A stretch of 64,000 nt of DNA. Origin: Pocillopora verrucosa. Taxonomy: Eukaryota > Cnidaria > Anthozoa > Scleractinia > Pocilloporidae. Below, in pieces: positions 34,601 through 45,101 of the stretch. Position 1 is the first letter of the stretch. Every line of letters begins with the position of its first letter. The DNA is taken from assembly GCF_036669915.1 (NCBI RefSeq), contig NC_089319.1, forward strand, positions 3,929,082 through 3,993,081, written 5' to 3'. The translations under genes and the position numbers were made by a program. Under the pieces are notes generated by a model, which was given only the letters and a program-made list of their open reading frames with translations, was not told the origin of the DNA and did no database searches.

Positions 34601-36740
34601 ATTCTTTTTAAGTGAAGCACTGTACATAGGTCTTTTTTATGAGTATTGAATAAAGATTTTGTTATGATTTAAAAAAAAAAAAATTATTATTATTATTATT
34701 ATTATTATTACAAGAAATTCAAGTGGTGTTTTCAGTATTAGATCTTGAGTCCTTTCCTCTCTTATATTTCTAGGTTACAAATCTAGTCGCCTTTTAGGAT
34801 CTGCACCTGAAAACATTATAACTTACCTGAAAACAGACAATGTTACTTATAACCATCACAGGGAGTGTATATCTACAGAGGCAAGTATATATTTTAGGTT
34901 GGATTGTTCGTAGATTAGAGGGCTAATCACATACAAAGGCTACATAAGGGTGATTAAAACACCTATGGTTACCATGTATCCCTCTTGCTCTAAAACTGGT
35001 AAATTTTTTACCATTTGGGTTTGGTTTGGGTCTTGATTTTGTTTTTTTTTTTTTAATTTGAAATTTTTCTTTAATGAGTAACTAGTTTGACTCTGAAAAA
35101 AAAAAAAAAAACAGGGAGAAATCAGTTGCTTTGGTCTAAAACAGGATAAGGGTTCCTGGAAGCATGCTAAGTATTTTCAACACTGATTTTCTCCTTACAA
35201 ATTTGAATAAATTGTTGATTAAATAAGTGAAAAATTAAATTATTTTATGAAAATCATCAATTACTCATTCTCATACTATTACATTGGCAATATATTTTTA
35301 GTCTGGCTTTATGTAAAGGGGTTAATAGCACATCCAAGATGATTTTGGATTATGCATGATGTTTCCCATTCAAGCTCTCTGCTACACTTGGTTTCTTACC
35401 TTACCAAGGTCAGCTCTGAATGGTAACCAACTGTGTGCCCCCTTACTTGCAATATTTCTGTCACCTTATCTTTTCAACCTCTTTATGTTATTCTTTCCCT
35501 GTCTGCTTTTTTGTACTTGACCTGAAAAGCCCACCTGAAATATCAGTCTACTGCCTGATATTATCATGATTATGTGTGACAGTAGGACAAAGAGTTTTCT
35601 TTTGAAAGATAGTGACGTCACAATATTATCATTTTAGACATATTCACAAGATGAGCAGTTAAAGAAGTTCTACAATTGTCTATCAACCAACAGAGGCAAG
35701 AAAGGAAAGGAGTTTGTATCAACAATTGAAGGTAGGGCTTTCCCGACAGGTTAACAGTATCCATTTATACTCCTGCATGGAGAGAGGCACTGTGTTAGAC
35801 AATTGTCTTGCTCAAAATACAGAACACAATGACTGGCTAGGCCTCCAAACACGGATGTCTCTAGCATGGTCTAGCATGCTTACTGTGAGGCTGTAGATGC
35901 TCCCATGCTAAAAATTAAACCATCCCATTTCTGTGGCCACTCAATAAAAGTTTGACTGTACATCCTCCATGTATGGATATTTTCATGGGCTACCATATTA
36001 AAGGTCTCTTATCAGTATTTCTCATCTTCCAAAGCATATGATTATCCATTTTATGGTACACAATGGCATCCTGAAAAGAACTCTTTTGAATGGACCCTTC
36101 ATGAGGCCATAAATCATTCTGAAGAAGCAGTAGCAGTTACACAGTATGTGGCAGATTTTTTTGTCAACCAAGGTAAGTGCCCTACTCACACAATATGATT
36201 GGCATTATTCATTCCCCATTTCTATGTATAATTACTTCTTCCTTGCATCACCTAACCCCACATTTATGCAGTCTTGGACAACAGAGTGAATCATTCCTTT
36301 TGAGTTCCCCTTAAAAGGCCAAATTTTCAGCAAGAAAGGTGTGTGAGATTTGCCATGTGTCTGGGGTCTGGGACAACAAAAAAGTAATTGACTCTCTTGT
36401 GTGGATTCAAGCCTCAGCTAATAAGATTTCTTCCTAAAGAGAAATTACTGTATGTATAATCCTCCCTATTTTGCCTCTTGAGAAAAGACAACCTTGGAGG
36501 CAGGGTTGTCTCAACTACCTGACACCACATAAAACCAGTTGGAAATATTCCAAGGCTCTCTGTACCCAAAGGGTGATAGACATTTGGCTTAGATATTAAA
36601 TCATGATTCCGTTCTCAGCTCGTCTAAGTGGACACAGATTTCCAAGCAAGGAGGAAGAAGATGCTGCGTTGATTTACCACGACAATCCAATCTACTGTAA
36701 ACCGGAATTAACACACTTTGAGCAGTGCTACATTTTCTAG
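31692..36740 (+). CDS. GGH: Gamma-glutamyl hydrolase (folate polyglutamate hydrolase), complete
   Basis: Exons 31692-31824, 32211-32322, 33279-33329, 34021-34247, 34774-34880, 35638-35731, 36035-36172, 36619-36740; 984 nt, 327 residues, against 318 in human. A hydrophobic N-terminus ([16 protein letters not shown]) fits a signal peptide. [30 protein letters not shown], the nucleophile motif [17 protein letters not shown]-like TQWHPEK and the C-terminal FEQCYIF identify peptidase family C26. The Cys in GTCLGF is catalytic; the partner His should be one of those in TYNHH. The enzyme removes gamma-linked glutamates from folates in lysosomes or after secretion. Intron 5 begins GCAAGT, a GC-AG intron. 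A TTAA MITE ends 22 bp before exon 4. A broken tandem copy lies downstream. Confidence 0.95.
32771..32828 (-). repeat. tRNA-derived SINE fragment with intact B-box
   Basis: On the minus strand, CACCGGTATCGCAGAGGTCA leads into GGTTCAAATCC (32781-32791), a perfect RNA polymerase III B-box. The A-box half is missing, so it is a truncated SINE and not a tRNA gene. In GGH intron 2. Confidence 0.55.
33788..33998 (+). mobile_element. TTAA/CCCTTT-type MITE, subfamily 2, copy c
   Basis: TTAA at 33788-33791 and 33995-33998; right end GGGAGTTAAAGGG. It ends 22 bp before GGH exon 4, so the intron 3 branch point probably lies inside the element. Confidence 0.75.
34268..34318. repeat. (ATT)n microsatellite
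   Basis: About 17 units of a TTA/ATT trinucleotide with one interruption, in GGH intron 4. A second run of about ten units lies at 34683-34711 after an A-rich stretch. Confidence 0.9.
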
Positions 36741-38687
36741 AGGCGCCTAATGGCTTGTGGCTTGTGCATCATCAAACCAAGGAGGTTTTGAATGTGTGTC
36801 CAACACGAGCTAAAGTAATCACTGTGGAATCATTTTAGTGTTGGTTTCTTTAATTAATCAGATGCAAGACCATAAAAACTAGTAAATCTTGAATGGGTCA
36901 TATATGTTAAAGGGCGCCTTTCGATCGAGTGGTGATGCACTAAACTATAAGTAATTGCATGGGCCAATAATAAAGAAGAGAAATATGATAGAAGCCAGCG
37001 ATAATTCAAAGCGACTACATAAAATGTATGTAAGGCACAAGAAAAAGTGACAGAGTCGAGTTGGTTTATATTTACTTTAAATTTGCTTTTGATTGAGAGG
37101 GTGTACCGAGATTTGTCTATACGCTAAAAATGTTTATTTTATAATATGTTCATTGTTTCTATGGTCACCGTGGTAGGACCATTTGGAATTTAATTCGGCC
37201 AGTAATTATTAAGTGATCACAGAAAATTTGATAACTGCGAAAAAAGGGTCCGGTTTGTTTATTCCGAGTTTGATAACTCACCGAATTGGACGGCACAAAG
37301 TCCTGTTTTTATCTCATTAAAACTATGACAACAAATAGAAGGGAAATACTTGTTGGTTAAACTTATTCATTAAAAAATAATTTCCAGAATTTGTCCTATT
37401 TTCCATGTTTAAAATGAAGTTTATGATGCATAGACTGTCTCGTTGTTAGTTTGATGCGCACACTGTGCTATTTCTCTTGATACACCTTCAATATCCAATA
37501 AAATTCGAGAATTTTTGTTAGTTTTGATTACCATGAAGGTAAACCATTGTGGCGAGCTCCGGCTACAAGTAAGAAATGACATTTTCTTTTAAGTGGACAC
37601 TAATGAGGCTTTAATTGGGAAGATCGCTTTTCAATTGAGTGTCATAGAACTAGACCCCAGGTGATTGCATAGTTTTGATTATGGGTAGGGGTTGGGTTTT
37701 ATAAAGTTATATAACGTGACATACTATGGCTGAGTTAGGTTAAACAGAGTAACTTACAAAGTGCCATACCAAAATTGTGGTGAAATCATGTGCATTTACC
37801 GGCGAAATAGAATAATATTTTGTACGCTGTTGGGCGTGTTTTATATGAAGAGAATCGGAAGCTTAAGCCATTGACGCGGATCGCAACCCTTTAGCTGGGT
37901 TGCGGTTGAATGTAATTTGTATGTTGTTTGCGAATAAATATGAATAATTTTCTTTCCTTTTTATTGTGAAAGGCGGAAAATATCACGAGGGAGTATTACA
38001 CCAATTTTATGGATTCTAAAATTTACGCGTAAAACCCCTTCGAATTGACGACGAGCATGTGCCACCTTACGTGATTACGATATATGATGTGTTGTTTCGA
38101 CTAATAATCACGTGTCCCTCAGCCCAAGAGCAGGTTCTGCGTCACAAGCGTTAGGTCGCGAAGCCTGCGGGAGGTCCTCGAGCTGTCTGGCTCTCACTTC
38201 TCGAGCCAGACCCCCCAGCGGGAGGGCGCGATTTTTCTCGTGGACTTCGCTAGAAGCTCGCGTGATGTTGGTGCAGCAGCGTGTATGCTCACATGAAAAA
38301 TTAGGAACCTATTTTGTAAAAACTGCCCTGAAATATTAAGCCTGACTTTAAAACTTTTGCCTCCATCATGCGCAATTTCCATGATTGTAATTTTGGTCAG
38401 CCTCGAAAGAGGTGGAACTTACAATCGATTTTTTTACACCTCCACTTGCTTGTAAATTACAGGGATGAATCCATCAGAGTCAGAAAAATGGAGCTCGATG
38501 GAGCCCTACGTTTTGAACTGATTTACTCTGTAGAGTGGCCTCAATCACCAGTCACTAGGTCCACAATCTACGCGCTTTACTATGAATCTGAATTCGCAAT
38601 AGGGGTTTTCGCTTTCCTTTCCCTTTTTTTGCTTTCGCATTACACACAACATAAAAGTTCGTCTGTTTTGATAACGAAACATCGAAA
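36741..38687. other. Gap between GGH and its broken copy
   Basis: Begins with the GGH 3'UTR; AATAAA at 36969-36974, 229 bp past the stop, is a good poly(A) signal. A short hairpin CGCAACCC/GGGTTGCG lies near 37884-37906. No exon recognised. A GC-rich island is listed separately. Confidence 0.5.
38130..38290. other. GC-rich island with a perfect 9-bp hairpin
   Basis: Much richer in G, C and CpG than its surroundings. GTCTGGCTC (38185-38193) pairs with GAGCCAGAC (38203-38211). Open on both strands for 60-75 codons, but I recognise no protein. It could be a fragment of a dispersed repeat or a transferred exon. Confidence 0.3.
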
Positions 38688-39255
38688 ATGCCTCTGATTA
38701 ATGCGGTGGTGCTTGTTTTGAGTACTTGTATGCTGAATGTTGTAATTGATACTCGGCCTCAGTTTCTGACTTATCCAAGACACTCTTTGTACTTATATAC
38801 ACTCCAAGAGAAGACACTCTCTCCTAAAGAGAAAACAGATCGGCCCATTATAGATAAGTCAAGATTTTATTATTTTAATTTTTCTCAATTCTAAATTGTC
38901 TATCACTCAAGAATGTTGCAAATTGATTAAAATTACAAAAATGTAACTAGACCCAGATGAAAAAACACTTCTGTTGATAAGCAAGCGGTTTTAACAGGTT
39001 TATTTACTTCAATCAACAAAAGCTTTACATCTCTCGTTTGAAAAGTGTTCTGACAAACATGGAGGTATCTTTCGTGGTCTCCGCAAAATAATTTTCTTCT
39101 ATCACGTTTAACGCTTCCTTGGAAAGATTGACAAAACGCCAGGCAGCCATTTCGAAATTTAGCGTTCCTGCTTAATCACCTCGCGCGAGGAAAAACGTGT
39201 CACTATTTGGTTCCATTCTTTCCTGTGGAAAAAAGACACCATCACTTAGTTCAAA

Positions 39256-39600
39256 CTATACACTAGTGAATTGTGCTTTGGAGCCACTAATAGCAAATGT
39301 ATTAAACCGAAATATATTCTCTGTCTGTTGAGACAGTTTTGCAGCGTTCAGTGCCCAGATGAACACATGTCGTGGTTTTCTCATGCTGGATGTTAGTTTA
39401 AAAGTACCTGCTCGCTGTTGTGTAGTTGGACTGATTTCAACACGTTCCTTCAAATAGAACCAAGTGTGTGGTTTCAAATAATTCTGCAAAAACATCTGTT
39501 CACCTCTTGCATTAAACATCACCTTTGGTACCCATAAGACAAACCTGGTGACAAGGTATCTCCCAGGAACTCCACCAGCTACGAAAAGGTATTTATCCAT
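39256..39600 (-). pseudogene. Polinton/Maverick capsid-like protein fragment
   Basis: An open frame of 114 residues on the minus strand. Motifs such as MRKPRHVFIWAL and HTWFYLKERVEIS resemble the capsid-like protein of Polinton elements (the F54H12.2-type family). It is much shorter than a full capsid protein, so it is a fragment. It abuts the polymerase piece on the other strand. Confidence 0.5.
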
Positions 39601-40098
39601 ATGACAATGTATGGAGTTTTGAGAAGTTTAACGAAACAAAATTACCAGATGAAGATGACTTTTAAAGAACGTTAAATGATGAGCATATATCTGATGAGCG
39701 ATATGAACATGTAAAAAAGGTATGGAAGATGTCTAATATCAAATCAATCGGAGAATATCATGATCTATATCTTGAATCAGATGTTCTTCGATTATCGGAA
39801 GTGTTTGAAAACTTTAGAAACAAATGTTTGCAAAATTACAAGCCAGATCCATGCCATTACTTGACACCTCCTGGACTGTCATGGAATGCTGTGTTGAAGA
39901 TGACCGACATCAAACTGGAATTAATGACAGAAATTGATATGTTTTTATTTATTGAAAAAGGTATATGGGGTGGAATCAGTTATATTACTAACAGATATGG
40001 AAAACTAATAATAAACATATGAAAACCATAACAAAGATGAACCATCAAAGTATATTATGTATGTAGATGCCAATAACTTGTACGGATATGCCATGAAA
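39600..40098 (+). pseudogene. Polinton/Maverick protein-primed DNA polymerase B fragment
   Basis: Reading frames with YLESDVLRLSEVFENF, HYLTPPGLSW, IEKGIWGGIS and YVDANNLYGYAM match family B polymerases of Polintons. The last motif lies at the start of the palm region. It is broken by an in-frame TAA at 39663-39665 and a frameshift near 40015-40057, and the remainder of the palm and thumb is absent. Confidence 0.72.
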
Positions 40099-40284
40099 GG
40101 TGGTCAAAGAAGAGCCACAGGTTCAATCTGGTCTGTGAAGGTCTTAAATATCGAAAAATCACTTGTGAATAAAGGTGAGCCTATTCTCTACTATCTTAAA
40201 GATGGACTAAGGTGTGGTTTCGTCAGAGAAGAGCTTGAGATTGTTCCTCCTCGAAATGAGTTACCTCCTAAAGGAATTCGCTGA
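40099..40284 (+). pseudogene. Integrase C-terminal-like fragment fused to the polymerase remnant
   Basis: Directly after YGYAM the open frame continues with unrelated sequence containing ILYYLKDG and REELEIVPP before a stop. This resembles the small C-terminal domain of Polinton-type integrases. The abrupt junction shows an internal deletion or rearrangement. The similarity is short, so the call is tentative. Confidence 0.4.
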
Positions 40285-40379
40285 TTTGAGAAAAAACTAT
40301 TAAAAATGCATCAAGACCCCCGTCGTTCAAGAGAATAATATTCACATTCTCTTCAGAACTCGCGAGTGAGACATTGTTA

Positions 40380-40550
40380 ACCTGTGTAAAAAATTCAAGT
40401 TGCCTTGAAATCAAGGTTGTTTTGAAAATGGGTCAGAAGTGTTTTTTTTTAAATCAAGGTTGAAATCAACCTTGATTTCGAGATTAAAAAATTCATGAGT
40501 TGCCTTGAAATCAAGGTTGTTTAAAAATGCACCATGACCCGCTTTGTATA
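40380..40550. repeat. Palindrome-rich duplicated segment
   Basis: GTTGCCTTGAAATCAAGGTT occurs twice, near 40399 and 40499. Between the copies is a perfect 13-bp-arm palindrome with a 2-base centre (40451-40478, core AATCAAGGTTGA/TCAACCTTGATT). CCTTGAAATCAAGG is itself a palindrome. Probably a foldback element. Confidence 0.6.
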
Positions 40551-40628
40551 TCTACTGGCATTAATAATTGTGTTTTTGTTTATTTCGCCATTTTAATCGG
40601 TAATGTAACCTCTATACTATTCTACAGA

Positions 40629-40684
40629 CCTTGATCCTTGCCCACTCCTCCCCAATGGTCTTGATCCTTGCCCACTCCTCCCCA
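40629..40684. repeat. 30-bp tandem duplication
   Basis: CTTGATCCTTGCCCACTCCT plus following bases occurs twice with a 30-bp period. Confidence 0.85.
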
Positions 40685-42843
40685 GTCTGCAAGTTTTGTG
40701 GTGGTACATTGTCCATCTACATTTACACAATCCTTGTCAATAACCTGATAATTCTCAAGGCAAACCTCATATCCAGATGAGCTGATTATGGTCTGGGAAT
40801 TTCAACAGGTCTTTGTGTATACATATATATTTTTTTGCAAACTGCTGAGCAGTTTTTTTCTTTTTCTTTTATCCTGACTTCTGACGAAAGCACAAAGTTC
40901 TCGTAAAATAATTGTTGTTGAGTCAGTGATTTAACATTTTTTTTTGCTACAATGTGTCTCATTCTTTCAGAGCAATCCTTGCCAAAACACAGAACGCAAC
41001 ATGAAGACTTTCGGGCGAACTTACTTTAGCGCCGGTTACATCAAGTACATAGAATCTGCAGGATTCCTAATAGTCTCCAAACAACTGGTTGCGCTAAAAA
41101 ACCGAACCAGTATTACACATCACAATCGGCCGAAACAGCTCGCTTGTTCAACTCCCTGCTCTAAGTAATGAAATAAATAGAGCTGTCAGTCGATAATGGG
41201 TTTCCAAGAATTTACTAGAAAATGTACTCAATTAATAGAACTATAGCCACTAATTTTGTCGATATACGCGCCACTCACCTTTTAAAATTTTTTGGCAGCT
41301 TCTGACGCAAATAAAGAGCAGACGTTTTTCACTTAATAACGAATATGTAATGTATGTCAAGAACTACAGCTGCTTGAACCATTTTGTCTATCATTTTTAG
41401 ATTTTATTCGTTTATGTCGTTCATGTAATTCATTGACTTCTGAAATATGTATTAAGTAGAAATGATAAATATAGCCAAGATTGAAGAATATTATTTGTTT
41501 AATACAGAAAAATACTTGATATATGAAGTACAAAAGGAAAAAAGGACAAAATGTTGACAAGTAACGTTGAGATTTAATTGCCACATGAAATTCCCAATTT
41601 TTCGAGAAATATTCAGCTATTTTCAGATTTGTTATTTGCGTAATACAGAGTGACCACTCTTTAGTGCCCAAATTGTGTTAATTTTTATGCTAATGCTTCA
41701 CTTTGTTACGTTATTATTTTTATTTCAGTTTTGGTAATAATATTTTTTAATATCTTACCTGACTTCTCCGCGAACATTTTCTTTCTACTCTATCACGTTT
41801 GCAAACAATTTATTTTGTCTTTTCAGACTCTGCAAACAATTTTTGTAAATATTTCTCATACCCCCTCCAAAAAATAACGGTCCGTCCCTTAATTTTTTTG
41901 CTAGTGAGACAAAAAAATATATCACCCTTTTCAATTTCACTTAGTGGGTAGTTGACCGTATATAGTTCATACACAACTATAAACGAACGTCCCAGTAAAA
42001 ATCATACAAGAGTCCTCGTATAAAAAACGAGCTCTTGTTCTTGCGCCAAGCATAATTGCTTGCATAATTTCTTTCTAGCATACGATTATCCGATCTTCGT
42101 TGTGCAGTGGCATCCTGAAAGAAACGCCTTTGAATGACCTACAAAGGCGGCCATAAATCACTCTAAAGAAGCGACATTGATTACTCAATATGTGGCGGAT
42201 TTTTTTGTAAACCAAGGTAACGAGTTTTTTTTTGCTCAATGCAGCGCCCTTTGCAGCCCTTTCAGCCCCTCTTATTAAAAAATGCGCTTCTAGTGTTGTT
42301 CCACGAAACTGTGTCCTGCTATTTGGAATAGAAAGCCTCCATCCTTAATCCATCCCACAATTCTCCGCGAAATTGATATCCTTGTATTCGAACAACGTAA
42401 GGCCTTCGAAGGGTGCAAGCACGTCGGTTTCGTTAGTTGTGCTAATTATTCTCGATAATTATGGGTCATCAAGCCTTTATCGATAAATGAAAATTCTAAC
42501 TCAAAGATTACTCACGCAGTAAGCATTTTAAAGAACGAAGAAGATTGAGGTAGATTAAATAAAAACTTCGTGTTCATCTTTTAGCTGTCACTTTATTGCG
42601 GCGAGACGTGACTTCTGGCCCAAAATGTTAAAAGTTGTTTTGAAATATCAGAAATAGTTAATTGAATACATAGAGGGTGGTGTACCTGTGGTTTAGGGAT
42701 TGAAGTATATGGTTCCTTTTTCAGCTCGTCTGAATGGGCACAGATTTCCAAGCAAGGAAGAAGTTGCCGCCTTGATTAACCAGCATACTCCAGTCTACTG
42801 TGAACCGGACAGAACACACTTTGGGCAAAGTTATATTCTCTAG

Positions 42844-44450
42844 AGGCGGCTTTTGACTGGCAGATCATCGAGTGCTAAAGCGCTTATGACATGGGTCAAG
42901 GTAAATGATCGAAAAAAATTTAAAGTTGAGAGCAATTTTGAACAGAGTTTGGTAAAATAAAATGGTCACACTCTGGTTTTGCTATTCCAGAAAACTCGCG
43001 CCACGCTTTCACAACCCACCACCGCATTGCCACATTTTTCTTTAAATGGCTATGTCATACTCTGTTAATGCACTGGTCACAACTGAAACCCAAATGGCAA
43101 GTTTCAGCCTCTAACAGCTCACTAATATTGTTATGTTAGTGAAAAATATGTGCGTTATCGAATAATTGTAAGGTCAATGTAGATGGATATTGACTACAAG
43201 TGTTCATTCGACTTCTTTCCGGTCCATTGAACCCATCATAGAGGACATGGGCTGATAATTCAGCCTTGCTGACCGAAAAAGCTTGTTCAGTAGGGGACTT
43301 ATCACATGGACAACTATTAATATTTCGATTTCGCATGCACAGAACAGGGAAGATAGTCCTCTCTTGCCCGCTCATTAGTTAATCAGAAAACAGGAATCCG
43401 TCTGCTCTTGTGATTATTCTGTTGAGACAACTGGAATTGCTTTTTCGTGACAAAAGCCACAAGCTAGTCAGCGTGAACAAAACCGTTCCTCTTCCACTCC
43501 TTGCCAATTTTGCCCTATTTCCTTTCTTTCCATTTGGGTGTATACCACTACTCAGGGTGCATCACGCATGCACCAACTGATTACAATAATAACCTTTATT
43601 TTCTTTTCTAGAGAAAAAAACACAATCGTATACATACGACAACTTCAATGAAAAATGTTATTCATTTGTGTCATAAATAATTTATAGTCTTAACAATCAA
43701 AATAAATACACTTTGGCAGAGTGCAAGGCTGAAATAATTATTGTTAGCAAAGCAGCAATTCGAACACGATACATAATATTAAAAAAACCGTTCTCGATAA
43801 AATAAACGCCATTTTGTAAAGCGAACCGACGAAAAGGGTGCTGCTTAACAAGTAATTTTTTGACCTAGTGTCTGAGTTTACCGGCACGCTGATATAATTA
43901 TCAGAAGTATTCCAAACAAACAATAAATTGCATTAAGTTAACTCGTTTCGTTAAAAGATGGTATTAGTTAATAAATAGCCTTTCATTTCTTGATATAATC
44001 AATTTCGCCACCGAGGAAAAGCCTTGGTAAAGAGTTCACGGCAACAAAGTCACGGGATTTCAAAACGATAACTATTATCACAAACGTAAACATTAGAATA
44101 TCCACAACGTAAGTGTTGAAGTTTCCTCAAAAGTCAAAACTTGGCAGATGCGATAACTTGGCGATAAGTTACCTTAATATCCGTTTCCTTCAACTGATGA
44201 AAATGAACGGTTAGTGAAAAGTTAAAGAGTCGAATCGTTTGGCTAAATCATGTTCGCATCGTGGTGAATGTAAAGTACACTTCCAGCGAACCAATTAATT
44301 GGAAACTTTCGTAGATCGAAAATTAATCCGCATGACAATAAATAAACGGTACTTCGATGACAGTACAAGATTTAACGAATAAATTTCTTGTTGAGTCAAA
44401 GTACTTTTATAAAAGACCATTCTAAACAATAACTAGTTTGCGCCGAACAT
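42844..44450. other. Gap between the GGH remnant and the ARL4-like gene
   Basis: AT-rich. The right part is the likely 3'UTR of the ARL4-like gene (minus strand). No recognised exon or repeat family member. Confidence 0.4.
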
Positions 44451-45101
44451 CTATGCCAAAATATTGTTGGCCGAGTTACTTCTCGAAGCCGCCAATTTTC
44501 TTTGTCGCTGGCCGCTCTTTAAGTTTTTAATGTCAGATTTCCACTGTGCTATCAAGTCCGATAAAACACGCAGACCCTCTAAAATGCCATCTCCACATTC
44601 AGCCGAGGTCGGTTGCAGATGCCACAAATGATTAGAACTGAGATTATGAAGCGATAATTTAGTTAAAATCTCCATTGGGGCTGACGCGTTCGGTAAATCT
44701 TGTTTGTTCGCGAATATCAAAATCGGTGCTCCGTTTATTTGAGCGGAGTTAACAAGATTGAATAGTTCTTCCTTCGCCTCCTCTATTCTATCCTCATTTG
44801 CACTATCAACAACGAAAATAATTGCGTCCGTTTTCCGCACGTATGCCTTCCAAAGCGGACGTAGATGTTCTTTTCCGCTCACATCCCAAATTTTAAACCT
44901 TAAGTCTTTAGACGGTCGAACAGTTTCTACATTAAACCCTGGAGTCGGAACAATTCTTTCCTTCCAGTCTTTCCACTTACTTCGATACAAAATGGCAGTT
45001 TTTCCACTCTTGTCGAGTCCCAACATGACCACATGAAATGGTCTCCGAAACTTTATTCTTGGTCGAAAGCGACGGACGGAAACTATTACCGCATTTCCCA
45101 T
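44451..45101 (-). CDS. ARL4-like small GTPase, intronless, catalytic Gln replaced
   Basis: Single exon, 216 residues from MGN at 45101. An in-frame Met lies seven codons upstream, but the MGN start provides the N-myristoylation Gly typical of ARF/ARL proteins. The P-loop is GLDKSGKT (28-35), the switch I Thr lies in PTPGFN, and the switch II segment reads WDVSGKEHLRPLWKAY where ARL4 has WDVGGQE. NKQD (132-135) and TSA (165-167) complete the nucleotide pocket. HLQPTSAECGDGILEGL resembles ARL4A/C/D, and the tail is basic, as in ARL4, which targets the plasma membrane and recruits ARNO/cytohesin. Lys77 replaces the GTP-hydrolysing Gln and Ser75 a conserved Gly, so the protein may be slow at hydrolysis or held in one state; that is inference. 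Confidence 0.85.
   Translation of the reverse strand: MGNAVIVSVRRFRPRIKFRRPFHVVMLGLDKSGKTAILYRSKWKDWKERIVPTPGFNVETVRPSKDLRFKIWDVSGKEHLRPLWKAYVRKTDAIIFVVDSANEDRIEEAKEELFNLVNSAQINGAPILIFANKQDLPNASAPMEILTKLSLHNLSSNHLWHLQPTSAECGDGILEGLRVLSDLIAQWKSDIKNLKSGQRQRKLAASRSNSANNILA

Larger units (their letters stand above)
39256..40284. mobile_element. Rearranged Polinton/Maverick relic
   Basis: About 1 kb left from an element that is normally 15-20 kb: a capsid-like piece (minus), polymerase B piece (plus) and integrase-like piece (plus). Stops, a frameshift and a fusion show that it is dead. Long terminal inverted repeats were not found nearby. It lies inside the broken GGH copy. Confidence 0.65.
38688..42843 (+). 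pseudogene. Broken tandem copy of GGH (exons 1, 2, 7 and 8 only)
   Basis: Exon 1-like 38688-38853 encodes a signal-peptide-like start and ends TDRPII, but the donor has become AT (38854-38855) where GGH has GT. Exon 2-like 40971 to about 41075 keeps QNTE..KTFGRTY and YIKYIESAG, but one C is missing after ILA, shifting the frame. Exon 7-like 42079-42216 has exactly the parent's length yet carries TGA at 42135-42137 where GGH has Trp. Exon 8-like 42725-42843 remains open (RFPSKEE, ending YIL). I find no counterparts of exons 3-6, so the catalytic Cys exon is gone. Introns are kept, so it arose by DNA duplication and not retroposition. A Polinton relic sits between the exon 1 and exon 2 remnants. 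Confidence 0.85.

Noticed and set aside
44758..45036. Plus-strand 92-codon frame
   Set aside because: Antisense shadow of the ARL4-like gene.
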